Shown here: one piece after another, positions 1 to 9,012 of the stretch
Layout of the letters: every line of letters starts with the position of its first letter
Position numbering within the stretch: position 1 is the stretch's first letter
Assembly (NCBI RefSeq): GCF_026130175.1
Contig: NZ_JAIGNI010000002.1
Coordinates: 124,001-188,000 of the forward strand
DNA: 64,000 nucleotides
Direction: 5' to 3'
DNA from: Lyngbya sp. CCAP 1446/10
GTDB taxonomy: Bacteria > Cyanobacteriota > Cyanobacteriia > Cyanobacteriales > Microcoleaceae
Notes under the pieces: generated by a model
What the model saw: the letters and a program-made list of their open reading frames with translations, nothing else
The model's database searches: none
Told to the model about the DNA's origin: nothing
Position numbers and translations under genes: made by a program

Positions 1-926
1 TCGATTCTCCTTACGAAAAAGCTTTGTACTTAGCTCAATATTTGAAGCAAAACCCGAACTACAAACTTGTAAAAGCTTTGCCTTATTTAGAGGAAAGTGA
101 AGATTTAGTCGAGGGTTTTCTGTTTGGCTATCAAAACACGCAAGACGGCAAAAAAGTTACAGGCGGATATCCCGACCATTTTTCGACGGTACTGACTATT
201 ATGCTCAGATCGATCGGGATTCCGGCGCGAATGGCTGGCGGTTTCGATACGGGGGAATTCAACCCGTTTACTGGTTTGTATGTTGTGAAAAATACTGACG
301 CTTTTTTGATGACGGAGGTATATTTTCCTAATTACGGCTGGTTCGCTTTTAATCCGATTCCCGGTTATCCGCTGATTCCGGCTTCGGTGGAAGACAACCA
401 GACTTTTAGCGCGATCGAATCGTTTTGGAAGTGGATCGCGGGTTGGCTACCGACGCCTCTCAGAAGCGGGCTCGATTCAGTTATCGGTTTTGTGATTGGC
501 TGGATCAGTTTGATTCTGGGCTGGTTTATGGGACAGTTTGCTAAGGGTTGGGTGGGGTTGTTTACTGGGTTGATTAGTGCGATCGGCTTTGGCTTTATTG
601 GCTGGTTAATTTGGGAAGGTTGGCGCAAATGGCGCTACCGGCGCTGGCTAGGGAAATTGCCGCCGGTGGAGGGAGTTTATCAGCAAATGCTGAAGGATTT
701 GGCAAGTCGGGGATTTGCCAAGCAGAAAGCTCAAACGCCTTTGGAGTATGCTGAGGCAATGCGCGGCAATCATCCAACTGATGAAGCTGAGGTAATTGAG
801 GAAGTTTCGCAGGCTTATGTGCGCTGGAAGTATGGCGGTGAAGCGGGAAATTTGGCTCAGTTGCGGAAATTGGTGGACAATTTGAGGCGATCGCACTTGC
901 AGAAACTCAAAAAGCGCTGGTTTTAA
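1..926 (+). CDS. Transglutaminase-like membrane protein, 3' part; catalytic triad lost
   Basis: The reading frame is open from the first bases of the window, so the 5' end lies outside. The first ~115 visible residues form a transglutaminase/protease-like core (around GGYPDHFSTVLTIMLRS and ARMAGGF) of the type found in DUF3488-transglutaminase (TgpA-like) proteins. A hydrophobic stretch at about 490-620 gives two membrane segments, and the cytoplasmic tail resembles a DUF4129 domain (LPPVEGVYQQML, TPLEYAEAM). In active families the core holds a Cys-His-Asp triad. Here the Cys position is Pro (codon 171-173), the His position is Phe (around 303) and the Asp in the GWxxFDP motif is Asn (GWFAFNP). 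The fold is well supported. Enzymatic activity is unlikely, and a structural or binding role is inferred. Confidence 0.8.
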   Translation, partial: DSPYEKALYLAQYLKQNPNYKLVKALPYLEESEDLVEGFLFGYQNTQDGKKVTGGYPDHFSTVLTIMLRSIGIPARMAGGFDTGEFNPFTGLYVVKNTDAFLMTEVYFPNYGWFAFNPIPGYPLIPASVEDNQTFSAIESFWKWIAGWLPTPLRSGLDSVIGFVIGWISLILGWFMGQFAKGWVGLFTGLISAIGFGFIGWLIWEGWRKWRYRRWLGKLPPVEGVYQQMLKDLASRGFAKQKAQTPLEYAEAMRGNHPTDEAEVIEEVSQAYVRWKYGGEAGNLAQLRKLVDNLRRSHLQKLKKRWF

Positions 927-992
927 GCGATAAGGGTAGGAAAAAAAGCGTCGATTGCCTACCCTGTTTACAAGTTCGACTAGCTCCTATTT

Positions 993-1704
993 AGGGCTTG
1001 CTGAATAGAACTAGAAGCTATGACTGCCAAGGGTTTCAAGATTTTTAAACACAAAAAAGTGCAAGGTTATGACGTTTTTTGGCTCAAAATCCTTGGATTT
1101 CGGTGGAAAATTGTGGAGTAAAGTTGGGAACCCATCTCCGAATCTCCCATTTTTCAAGCTGTTTGACCGAAAAGCGAGACGCAAGCCCCTGGCTTTAGAC
1201 ATGGGGAAAAGTCGGTAGCGGTTTCAACCGCCTTCAATACTTCTTTACATACATTAATAGAATACATGAATATTGATGTTATAATTTAGAACATTGAGTA
1301 GGAATAACCGTCTACGTGTTGAGACATTCTAGTATCGGAGAAATCCCGGCAACGGGCATATTCGGCTTTGATCCGAAACAGCTAAAGGGCAAATAATGGC
1401 AGAATGTTGAGCGTACCGTAACTGTTGGCTAGTGATGGCAGGACGAAAGCGAAAAACAAACGTATACGCAACACTTGAAGAAATTCAAGCTGAGTGAGTA
1501 GCGGCGACTTGATAGCCACGAGTGAAAATCCGATTGTGGACTCTTCAAGAATCCCCGTCCCTTTAGGGCTGGGGAGTATCAAACCTAGATTCGATTTGTG
1601 GACTTTTTCAGTAAGCCCTAGCTTAGCTGTTGATTTAGCATACTAACTATTGAAAAGCCAAAATCCATACCGTGTTTACTTCCACCACTGATTCAGCAAG
1701 CCCT
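993..1704. mobile_element. Decayed insertion element/MITE patchwork with 14-bp terminal inverted repeats
   Basis: AGGGCTTGCTGAAT at 993-1006 is matched perfectly by its inverted copy at 1691-1704, and a degenerate inner copy lies near 1607-1618. No transposase frame survives inside. The interior contains two hairpins typical of IS200/IS605 (TnpB) element ends: CCCC...GGGG at 1186-1206 around GGCTTTAGAC, and CCCCGTCCC/GGGCTGGGG at 1553-1574 with a TTTA loop. This suggests an internally deleted IS with remains of an IS605-type element nested in it. Short frames inside (for example 1011-1202 on the minus strand) are not credible genes. The IS family of the outer repeats was not identified. Confidence 0.5.
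1553..1574 (+). repeat. IS200/IS605-like right-end hairpin
   Basis: CCCCGTCCCTTTAGGGCTGGGG forms a stem of CCCC/GGGG and CCC/GGG with a small internal bulge and a TTTA loop, followed by AGTATCAA. This is the usual appearance of the right end downstream of tnpB in cyanobacterial IS605 elements, where it also ends the guide-type RNA. No tnpB is present, so it is an orphan end. Confidence 0.45.
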
Positions 1705-1791
1705 AGTTATATCTACGCTTCAGTGAATATACTGATTACCTTTAATAGCTATCTTGTTATACTTCTAAAATCATTACTTACTTAATGAAAA

Positions 1792-3159
1792 ATGGTTTCA
1801 ACTCAAGACCTATTTTCCCAAACAACTTGCTACATTAATGGTCACCCAAAAAACGGAGAAGTTTTAGCTGTAGCCACTTATGTACATTGTCGCCGAATAT
1901 GTTTTAAATTTGAAGGAGAAAACCTAGGAACATGGCTTCCAGAATCAGCATTCGTAGGAGAAGAAATAGCACCATCATCGTCGACAAATACAACATCATC
2001 GCCACAACCCAGCGAACAAATTCTTCAGATAAATACTGAAGTCAATGCTAATCCTCAACTACGACAACTGAAGCAAGAATCTAATTCAAATGCTTGGAAT
2101 AGTCTAGTTAATTGGATTGGTGAATCTATTTGTGAAATTAATTTTACTGCATCTGAATCGTCTGTTAAAAGGCTAAAGCACAGCTACCGAGACAAATCTC
2201 CCTATGAAATTGCTCATGTTCTTATTGTTCAAAAATCGTTACAAGCGGCGGGAGTGGATTTAGTTAGAGGAATTCCGAGAGCAGAAGCTGTTATCAGGGG
2301 AATAGCTAAGTACGATTTACCAGAAATCAGCAAACTATCGGCAGAAATGGTTTATCAGATTGCCGATATTTATGGATTTAATTTACAAGAACCAGAACGA
2401 AAAATTGAAGCTTTAACAGCCTTTGGTGCAGCTTTTTTGGGAGAAAGAGCTATTGAGGCAGGTATAGACTGGCTAAAGTATGGCATGATTCCCAGTAAAA
2501 TAATAAGTGCTTCTGCTAAAGCCCTCATGATTTATGCAGTAGGAAATGCAGCTTGTAAGTTCTATGAAGCCAAACTTAATCAACATATTAACCCATTAAC
2601 TTCGCCAACAATTATAAATAAAATTAGGGAACAAAGTCAACACTATTTAGATAACGCTACTTCCGAAGAAGGAATCGTTGCTCTGATTTCTAGCGAAATC
2701 AATACGGCTTTGACCATAGACTATACTAGACTCAGTAGTTTACTAAAAGTGGGAGAATGGAAAAAAGCAGACCAAGAAACCTGTGACATCGTAGTAAAGA
2801 TAGCTAACCGTGATTTTGAGCAAAATTTGAGAATCTTGCCCATTGAGGATTTACGCACTATCAATCAACTTTGGTCACAGAATAGTAATGGACATTTTGG
2901 TTTTAAGGCGCAAAAACAAATTTATTTGGATGTGTCAAAAAAAGTAGGCGATTTTGGAGAAAAGATGGGCTGGCGAGGAAAAGCAGGTTTATTTGGTGGC
3001 GTTTTTGGTTGGAAATCCTATGATGATTTAAACTTCAACTTAAAATATGCTCCTAAAGGGCATTTGCCAGCTTTTCCCTTAAATATATCTTGGTGGTACC
3101 ACTCAGGTGAAGCAACGAGAGATTTTGCCCAATCAATTTTAGAGAGAAATGATTGGTAA
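1792..3159 (+). CDS. Hypothetical protein, 455 aa
   Basis: A long ATG-started frame with AT-rich codon use. The N-terminal ~60 residues (CYINGHPKNGEVLAVATYVH...GTWLPESAF) could be a small beta domain, followed by a Ser/Thr/Gln-rich linker (residues ~65-85). The remainder is mainly helical, with a hydrophobic patch near residues 225-260 (AKALMIYAVGNAACKFYEA). No family was recognised and no catalytic motif is visible. It follows the mobile-element relic directly and is followed by a spacer and the tRNA, so it seems to be a single-gene unit. AT-rich composition and the neighbouring relic are compatible with an acquired gene, but that is inference. Confidence 0.7.
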   Translation: MVSTQDLFSQTTCYINGHPKNGEVLAVATYVHCRRICFKFEGENLGTWLPESAFVGEEIAPSSSTNTTSSPQPSEQILQINTEVNANPQLRQLKQESNSNAWNSLVNWIGESICEINFTASESSVKRLKHSYRDKSPYEIAHVLIVQKSLQAAGVDLVRGIPRAEAVIRGIAKYDLPEISKLSAEMVYQIADIYGFNLQEPERKIEALTAFGAAFLGERAIEAGIDWLKYGMIPSKIISASAKALMIYAVGNAACKFYEAKLNQHINPLTSPTIINKIREQSQHYLDNATSEEGIVALISSEINTALTIDYTRLSSLLKVGEWKKADQETCDIVVKIANRDFEQNLRILPIEDLRTINQLWSQNSNGHFGFKAQKQIYLDVSKKVGDFGEKMGWRGKAGLFGGVFGWKSYDDLNFNLKYAPKGHLPAFPLNISWWYHSGEATRDFAQSILERNDW

Positions 3160-3504
3160 AGAGTGATAAATAAAGCTGCATATTTCAGGGAATAAGCCTC
3201 TACCAATATCCAGCTTTATTGTCTGTGCTTCCTTCTCTACCCGTCATTATTTAAGCAATGCTTAACCTAGGATAATTTCCGTCAAGCTTCAAGATTTAGG
3301 GCAACAAAACGAAACCACGATCGATCGCCCTGACGGGGTGACAACAAGAGTCAAAAGTTCGATATAATCAAGGACATAGCCTTCCAACCCCTTTGAAAAA
3401 ATGGCAGCTTGTCGCAACCTTCAATTCAGGGATGCCGTTAACAAGGCAGCAAAAATTTTGCTCAACCAGGGGTTGGGTTTTTCGTTTGGGAATACCATCT
3501 GCGA
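3160..3504. other. Spacer without a recognised gene
   Basis: This holds the end of the 455-aa gene's transcription unit and the 3' flank of the minus-strand tRNA. A short AT-rich stretch and one CGATCGATCG run are visible. I see no conserved RNA, promoter or repeat that I can name. Confidence 0.4.
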
Positions 3505-3586
3505 TGCGGATAAGAGGACTTGAACCTCCACTCCTTTCGGAACCAGAACCTAAATCTGGCGCGTCTGCCAATTTCGCCATATCCGC
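3505..3586 (-). tRNA. tRNA-Leu (anticodon UAG)
   Basis: On the minus strand the sequence starts GCGGATATGGCGAAATTGGC and folds as a class II tRNA. The acceptor stem GCGGATA pairs with TATCCGC and the discriminator is A. The D-arm contains AATTGGCAGACGC. The anticodon stem CCAGA/TCTGG encloses TTTAGGT (anticodon TAG). A long variable arm TTCCGAAAGGAGT follows, then T-arm GGAGG-TTCAAGT-CCTCT. The 82-nt length and the extended variable arm fit leucine tRNAs. The 3' CCA is not encoded. Protein-like frames across it on both strands are shadows. Confidence 0.96.
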
Positions 3587-3641
3587 ATTTTGACATTCAA
3601 CTATCCTAACACACAACATAGCGATATGTCAACATCGAGAA

Positions 3642-3667
3642 ACCCGGTCATTTTTGGACACCGGGTT
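3642..3667. terminator. AACCCGGT/ACCGGGTT hairpin
   Basis: AACCCGGT, a 10-nt spacer rich in T, then ACCGGGTT lie between the tRNA and the minus-strand peptidoglycan-binding gene. It belongs to the AAACCCGGTTT palindrome family repeated through the window and could end transcription. No long T-run follows on either strand, so terminator function is tentative. Confidence 0.3.
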
Positions 3668-3716
3668 CAATGATGAGTTATTGCCACAGGAATTTTCCCA
3701 ATTTCTGACTCGTCAC

Positions 3717-4466
3717 TTAGTTTTGCCCGATCGCCTTCCAGGTGATTTCGTCCACCACGCCATCAGTCGTCAAACCCTTAGACTCCTGAAATTTCTTGAC
3801 AGCCGTAGCAGTGCGAGCGCCAAAAATGCCGTCAATCGGGCCCGGCTCGTAACCCTGTATTTCCAAACGCACCTGTAGCGTCTTCACCTTGGAACCAGCA
3901 GCACCTTTAGTCAGAGCAGTTGCAGGATTGCCACGAACAGGAGCGCTGTTCTGAGTTGGAGCATTGCTCTGAATTGAATCGCTGTTCTGAATTGGAGCAT
4001 CGCTCTGCAATTTTTCAGGAGCCCGCGCCGGATCTGCTGCTAAAGCTGTCCAAGTTTGTTTATCCACGATCCCGTCGGAGTTCAAGCTTTTAGACTTCTG
4101 AAAAGAACTGACAGCAGATGTGGTGCGAGAACCATAGGAACCGTCGATCGTCCCGATCGCAAAACCGTGAACTTGCAACCGCTGCTGTATGGCCGCAACT
4201 TCTGGGCCGTCTGCTCCTGCTGAGATAGTTTTTTCCTTTCTGACAGGCTTTTGCTCCCCTGCATAAAAAGGCTTGTTAAACATATCTCCTTGGGAATTCG
4301 CATCGGGCTGTACCGACGCACCTGGATCGGCGGGAGCTGTAAAGTCTCTGCGATACTGTTGTTCCTGCACAAAGGGTTTGGACTCGAAGGCTGCATTTGC
4401 CTTTTTAGTCAGCCCTGGAGCGAGCAGAGCGAGCAAGCTGAAAATCGTAACAGTAGTTACACGCAT
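3717..4466 (-). CDS. Exported protein with two peptidoglycan-binding (PG_binding_1) domains
   Basis: The start is taken at the ATG giving MRVTTVTIFSLLALL, because an AGGA motif sits about 9 bases upstream; a longer TTG-started form (to 4496) is less likely. An N-terminal signal peptide (hydrophobic residues ~4-17, ending near KKANA) exports it. After a Pro/Gln-rich linker come two PG_binding_1 repeats: residues ~85-145 (VAAIQQRLQVHGF...IDGSYGSRTTSAVSSFQ) and ~185-245 (VKTLQVRLEIQGY...IDGIFGARTATAVKKFQ). A linker between them repeats Q-N-S-A/D-P units. No catalytic domain follows, so it probably binds cell wall as an adaptor or matrix protein. Confidence 0.88.
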   Translation of the reverse strand: MRVTTVTIFSLLALLAPGLTKKANAAFESKPFVQEQQYRRDFTAPADPGASVQPDANSQGDMFNKPFYAGEQKPVRKEKTISAGADGPEVAAIQQRLQVHGFAIGTIDGSYGSRTTSAVSSFQKSKSLNSDGIVDKQTWTALAADPARAPEKLQSDAPIQNSDSIQSNAPTQNSAPVRGNPATALTKGAAGSKVKTLQVRLEIQGYEPGPIDGIFGARTATAVKKFQESKGLTTDGVVDEITWKAIGQN

Positions 4467-4855
4467 AAGTTTGATCCTGTTGCTAAAGTTTGACAAGGTT
4501 TCCCTGTTTTCATGTTTCTCAATCTCATTGTATTACCCGGATAGCTTTCTAAGAAATATCTTTCCAAGCCTTTAGAAGTTCGGCAATGGGACAGCAGCAG
4601 TCAGGAGTTGCTAGTTGGAAGTTACGAATTGGAAGTAGGGGCCGTTTCGGGCGATTCCTCAAAAACCGGGTTTTTGAGGAGATGTTTCGTTACCAAAGCC
4701 AATATTGTCGTAGAAACTGGATTTTTTAGCGTAAGTCCTATTGTACAAAACCTGCTCTCCTTCACAAATCTTTACTAGCGGGTCTTGTACAAAGTCGATC
4801 GCTCCGAGGCCAAGTTTTTTCTCTCAACCGGCCCCTACAAATCCAAAATCGTCAC
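4467..4855. other. Spacer with an 11-bp AAAACCGGGTTTT palindrome
   Basis: Between the sucrose synthase stop and the peptidoglycan-binding gene start. At 4657-4680 CCTCAAAAACC and GGTTTTTGAGG form a near-continuous palindrome with a one-base centre, one of the dispersed AACCGGTT-type repeats. Repeated TTGGAAGT units lie just before it. No gene is seen. Confidence 0.45.
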
Positions 4856-7276
4856 TTATCGGTTCGCGTGTTCTGCCAATAAAGCCTTCGCTCTCGGCTT
4901 GTAAATCAGATAAAACAGCGCTTCTATGTAGCGGAGCATATCTTCGCGGTTTTCCTGAGACGAGTAGTTCCAGAAACCGTAAGTCTTGGCCAGAGTCAGC
5001 AGCCTGCTAGTGTGAATTTTCCAGGTATAGGTGCTGTAAACTCGGTCAATTCCTCGCGTTGAAATTTCATACCAATAGTTGGGATTTTGTTCGCATTTAG
5101 AGAAGAAATCGAGAATCTTTTGGGCAGTTTCCTGGTGGTTAGTCGGGTTGATATAAAACCCATTTACCCCATCTTGAATGATTTCCAGCGGGCCGCCAAA
5201 CTGTGTCCCAAAAGTGGGAATGCCGGTAATCATTGCTTCGAGAATTGTCAAACCGAAAGCTTCAAATAAGGCTGGCTGAACAAATATACCTTGGCCATCG
5301 GCGATTACCCGGTAGATTTCGCCGGACAGGCTTTTGGAAAGCCGCACTCCCAGCCAGCGAATTTTACCGTGCAGGTTGTATTGCTCGATAATTGTGTAGA
5401 GCTTTTTAATTTCTTCTGCTTCTTCGTAATCTTCGGTTTCTTCGACTCTCAGCTTGCCGGCTACCAGAATTAAATTGCATTTTTCTTGCAATTCTTGGCT
5501 TTTACCAAACAATTCTGCTAAGCCTGTCATGTTTTTAATGCGATCGAGCCTGGCCATCGAAAATAAAGGGCGCTTTTGCGGGTCGTCGAGCGTTCCGAAG
5601 ACCTGTTCGGGGTCTTCTAGGGTAAACAGCAGTTCGTTGAGCCGATCGCGATCGCCCTGCACCCGGTCTTCTGTCCGCGTGTAAGGAAAATACACGCTTT
5701 CGTTGACTCCCGGCGGCACAACATTAAATTTAGGGCTGAACAATTCAATGCCGTTCACAACGTGGTACAAATCCGGCATAGTAAAACAATTGTACGATTC
5801 GTACTGCCCGACACTATCGGGTTTACCCACAATCTCTTGATAGGTGCTGCTGATAATAAAATTAGCCGCATTCATCGCAATTATATCAGCAGTAAATTGC
5901 ATCGCGAAATGATATTTTTCTTCAGATTCTTGCCAATAAAGATTGCTGAACAAATATTTAGATTTTTCCAGCGCGTGGGCTATATTACACTGAGTAACCT
6001 TCAGTTTTCTCGACAGCAAAAATGCTACCAAATTGCCGTCTGAATAATTGCCAATAATTAAATCCGGTTTCCCCTGAAACTCAGCCAGCAGTTCGGTTTC
6101 GGCATCGATCGCGTAAGTTTCCAGATAAGGCCAAATCTCGAAACGCGAAATCCAATTTTGAGTTAGTTTGGGATTGAACTCCCGGAAGGGAACCCGCAAA
6201 ATCCAAGCATTTTCGGTGCCGTGAACTTTTTCTAAACGTTCGTTGCAGCGCGTGCCGTCGCTGTTAGCAATTAGCCTGGTGAGAATAATTACTTTAGGTT
6301 TTGCGCCTAAACTATCGAGACCGGCAAGATGAATGTCTTCTTGCAGTTGTTTCTCTAAATTTTTGGCTTGATCTAGGACATAAACTACTTGTCCTCCCGT
6401 ATCCGGCCGCCCCAAAACTCCTTCTTGGCCGAACCAGCCGTGAGGAGAAACTAGGACGATTTTGAAAATCATCGGGATGCGAGAAATAAATGCTTCTAGG
6501 GTTTGCGGATCGGGGGAATCGATTAATTCGTCGAGAATTCCTAGGGTTTCTCCGACGCGGGCTGCGGTATTTCCCCAACCTGCGTCCAAACCCATCATTT
6601 GCAGGACAAATCGAAATCTTTCGTAGGGTTCGTCTTCAGAAAGTTCGCTGACAAAGGTGAGGGCTTTTTTGACTTGTTCTGAAAGTTGTTCTTGGGTTTT
6701 TATGCGATCGTTAATTAGTAACTGTACGCCGTTGTAGCGGTGAATGCGCAAGAAATCAAATAGAGTTTCCTGCCACTGTTTGGAGTCTTGAAACAGTTTG
6801 CTGGACAGGTATCGGTTGAGGAATTGTACTCCTTTGCCGATATTTTTGGGGTCGCGAATGGAGGGGGAATAGTCGTAAAACGGGCCGAAATCTAGTTCGA
6901 GGATGTCGCCTTCTTGGGGGTGAAAGTGGTTGACGAAGCGATCGCGCACATCGAGCAATTCTTGCACTGTCATCGCTTCCAGTGTCAAGTCATCTCCCAC
7001 TCGCACTATTTCCATTGTCGCAATTTTTGGCCGCAGCAGGACGCAAAGGCTGGCCTCTTCGAGAATAATTTCCTGAACGTAATAAATCAGTTTGCTCAAA
7101 TGAGAAGATTGATGGAACTGTTCGGGCTTTTCGTATTTGGTACAGTAGGCGGCAAAAGCGCTAACTATGTCGTTTCGCAGTAAATATTTATTCCCCAAAG
7201 CCCGCAAATCGCTGGCAAACTGCCGCAAGTCGGTTTTTTCGTCGCTGGCAATAACAGCCTGAAAGAGTTCAGACAT
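4856..7276 (-). CDS. susA: Sucrose synthase
   Basis: The 806-aa product matches the full length of bacterial and plant sucrose synthases. The enzyme reversibly converts sucrose and (U/A)DP to nucleotide-glucose and fructose in the cytoplasm. The N-terminal ~270 residues are the sucrose-synthase regulatory region. The GT-B catalytic half begins with GWFGQEGVLGRPDTGGQ (~residues 281-297), which binds the sugar nucleotide. Also visible are HALEKSKY and the GT4 E-x7-E signature FEAFGLTILE (~674-683), followed by GTQFGGPLEII. The C-terminus is complete. In cyanobacteria the enzyme links the osmolyte/carbon store sucrose to glucan metabolism. It stands alone, with no sucrose-phosphate synthase or phosphatase beside it. 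Confidence 0.97.
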   Translation of the reverse strand: MSELFQAVIASDEKTDLRQFASDLRALGNKYLLRNDIVSAFAAYCTKYEKPEQFHQSSHLSKLIYYVQEIILEEASLCVLLRPKIATMEIVRVGDDLTLEAMTVQELLDVRDRFVNHFHPQEGDILELDFGPFYDYSPSIRDPKNIGKGVQFLNRYLSSKLFQDSKQWQETLFDFLRIHRYNGVQLLINDRIKTQEQLSEQVKKALTFVSELSEDEPYERFRFVLQMMGLDAGWGNTAARVGETLGILDELIDSPDPQTLEAFISRIPMIFKIVLVSPHGWFGQEGVLGRPDTGGQVVYVLDQAKNLEKQLQEDIHLAGLDSLGAKPKVIILTRLIANSDGTRCNERLEKVHGTENAWILRVPFREFNPKLTQNWISRFEIWPYLETYAIDAETELLAEFQGKPDLIIGNYSDGNLVAFLLSRKLKVTQCNIAHALEKSKYLFSNLYWQESEEKYHFAMQFTADIIAMNAANFIISSTYQEIVGKPDSVGQYESYNCFTMPDLYHVVNGIELFSPKFNVVPPGVNESVYFPYTRTEDRVQGDRDRLNELLFTLEDPEQVFGTLDDPQKRPLFSMARLDRIKNMTGLAELFGKSQELQEKCNLILVAGKLRVEETEDYEEAEEIKKLYTIIEQYNLHGKIRWLGVRLSKSLSGEIYRVIADGQGIFVQPALFEAFGLTILEAMITGIPTFGTQFGGPLEIIQDGVNGFYINPTNHQETAQKILDFFSKCEQNPNYWYEISTRGIDRVYSTYTWKIHTSRLLTLAKTYGFWNYSSQENREDMLRYIEALFYLIYKPRAKALLAEHANR

Positions 7277-7409
7277 ACATACTCCCTTATTTGAAATTTT
7301 TTATTTGACCTGAAAAATAGAGCGATACTATCTGAATATCGCCCTATCTTTTCGAGCGCCTACTTTTTTTAATCTCATTTTAAAGTCTGCAATCTGAAAT
7401 TGCTATCCG

Positions 7410-8933
7410 TCAAATGACATAAAATTCTCCGTATTTGTGGCGAATGTAGCGGACAAAGGGATCGATACTTAAAGGTGAACCGGTAACGCGATCGATCAAT
7501 TCGACAGGAGTGTATTTGCGGCCGTGCTGGTAGATGTTTTGTTTGAGCCAGTCGTGGAGTACGCTGAAATTGCCCTGTTCTATTTGTGCGGGAATTTCGG
7601 GATTGTTTTTGACTGCGGTTTCGTAGAATTGAGCGCTCATCAAGTTGCCGAGGGTGTAACCTTGGAACATTCCGCCGATCGTCCCGACGTACCAGTGAAC
7701 GTCCTGCATCGCACCATCGCTGTCGGTGGCGGGGACAACGCCGAGGTCAGTTTTATAGCGTTCGTTCCAGGCTTCGGGTAGATCACGGACGGCTAGTTTG
7801 CCCTCTACCATTGCCAATTCTAGGTCAAAGCGGATGGCGACGTGGAGGTTGTAGGTTACTTCGTCAGCGTCGGTGCGGACGAGCGATCGCGCGACTTTGT
7901 TAATTGCCCGGTAAAATGCGTCTGGGGATACGTCGCCCAACTGCTGCGAAAATAGGCTTTGTAGTTGCGGGTAAAAACACTGCCAAAAACCGCGACTCCG
8001 CCCGACTAAATTTTCCCAAAGTCGCGACTGGCTTTCGTGCACACCGGAGGAAATGCCACCGGCGAGAAGTGTGCCTTCAAATTCCGATGAATTGCCGAGT
8101 TCGTAGAGGGCGTGTCCGGCTTCGTGGATGCTGCTGAAGAGGGCTTGATCTAGGTGATCTTCGTAGACACGGGTGGTGATGCGCACATCGTCTATGGAGA
8201 AGTTGGTCATAAATGGGTGCAGGGTGGTGTCCTGCCGTCCCCGTTGGAAGTCGTACCCCATGCGTTGTACTACTGTGCGGGTGAATCCTAGTTGCTGGGC
8301 TTCTGGGAAGTTTTGGTGCAAGCAGGAGTCGTCGGCGGGAGGTTGGGAGGTGATGGCTTCGACTATCGGCACTAATTCTTGACGCAGTTGGGCGAAAAGT
8401 GGGCGCAGTAGGGATACTTTCATGCCGTAGTCGCTGCGATCGATCAAAGGATCGGCGATATGTTCGTATCCGGGGAAAAAGTCGGCGTACTGTCTGCTTA
8501 ATTCTAGGGTTTTTTCGAGATAGGGTTCGACGGTTGCGAAGTTGTTTTCTGCTTTGGCTGTGGCCCAAACTTCGTAGCAGTCGGCTTGGTGGCGGCAAAG
8601 TGCGGACATGAAGGCTGCGGGGACTCTGGCGGCGCGATCGTAGTCTCTGCGGGCGATGCGGATCAGGCTGGCTGCGGTGGAGTCGTAGGGAAGGGTTTGT
8701 TCGTAGAAGCGCAAGTCTTCTAGGAGTTCGCCTATTTTGGGGTCAGTAAATTTTTCGTGGGATATTTGTTTGAGAGTTGCCAATTGACGGCCTCTGGCAG
8801 TTGCACCTTTGGCGGGCATATAAGTCGCCTGATCCCAATGCAGCAGCGACGAGGCTGATTCGATGTCAGTAACTTCTCTGAGGTGGGCTGCAAGTTGAGC
8901 AAATTTTGCTTGAGTTTTGTCTAGGGTTTGCAT
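7410..8933 (-). CDS. M32 family carboxypeptidase (carboxypeptidase Taq type)
   Basis: A thermostable-carboxypeptidase-1-like metallopeptidase that trims C-terminal residues. The zinc-binding HExxH is visible as SIHEAGHALYE (~residues 265-275). Other family features are LHWDQATYMP near the N-terminus and GVHESQSRLWENLVGRS, which contains the third zinc ligand Glu. The C-terminal region (DVHWYVGTIGGMFQGYTLGN) is also typical. The ATG giving MQTLDKTQAKFAQ is preferred because homologues begin with this helix; a 22-residue longer form would start at 8999. Length ~507 aa is normal. It is co-directional with the TPR gene upstream, separated by a short gap. Confidence 0.93.
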   Translation of the reverse strand: MQTLDKTQAKFAQLAAHLREVTDIESASSLLHWDQATYMPAKGATARGRQLATLKQISHEKFTDPKIGELLEDLRFYEQTLPYDSTAASLIRIARRDYDRAARVPAAFMSALCRHQADCYEVWATAKAENNFATVEPYLEKTLELSRQYADFFPGYEHIADPLIDRSDYGMKVSLLRPLFAQLRQELVPIVEAITSQPPADDSCLHQNFPEAQQLGFTRTVVQRMGYDFQRGRQDTTLHPFMTNFSIDDVRITTRVYEDHLDQALFSSIHEAGHALYELGNSSEFEGTLLAGGISSGVHESQSRLWENLVGRSRGFWQCFYPQLQSLFSQQLGDVSPDAFYRAINKVARSLVRTDADEVTYNLHVAIRFDLELAMVEGKLAVRDLPEAWNERYKTDLGVVPATDSDGAMQDVHWYVGTIGGMFQGYTLGNLMSAQFYETAVKNNPEIPAQIEQGNFSVLHDWLKQNIYQHGRKYTPVELIDRVTGSPLSIDPFVRYIRHKYGEFYVI

Positions 8934-9012
8934 GATTGGGGTTGGAGGTACTGTTTTGCCTAAAAAGGTTACAGTGCGGCATTGGTATCCATCAATCATT
9001 GCTACCCTGAAA

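Noticed and set aside
1011-1202. Minus-strand 63-aa frame in the mobile-element relic
   Set aside because: No family resemblance or ribosome site; it reads through the relic and an IS605-type hairpin.
1435-1497. 20-residue frame MAGRKRKTNVYATLEEIQAE
   Set aside because: Too short and inside the decayed element; possibly a relic of a transposase or guide-RNA region, but it cannot be supported as a gene.
3368-3619. Frames on both strands across the tRNA
   Set aside because: They translate tRNA-Leu(UAG); such frames are common artefacts.
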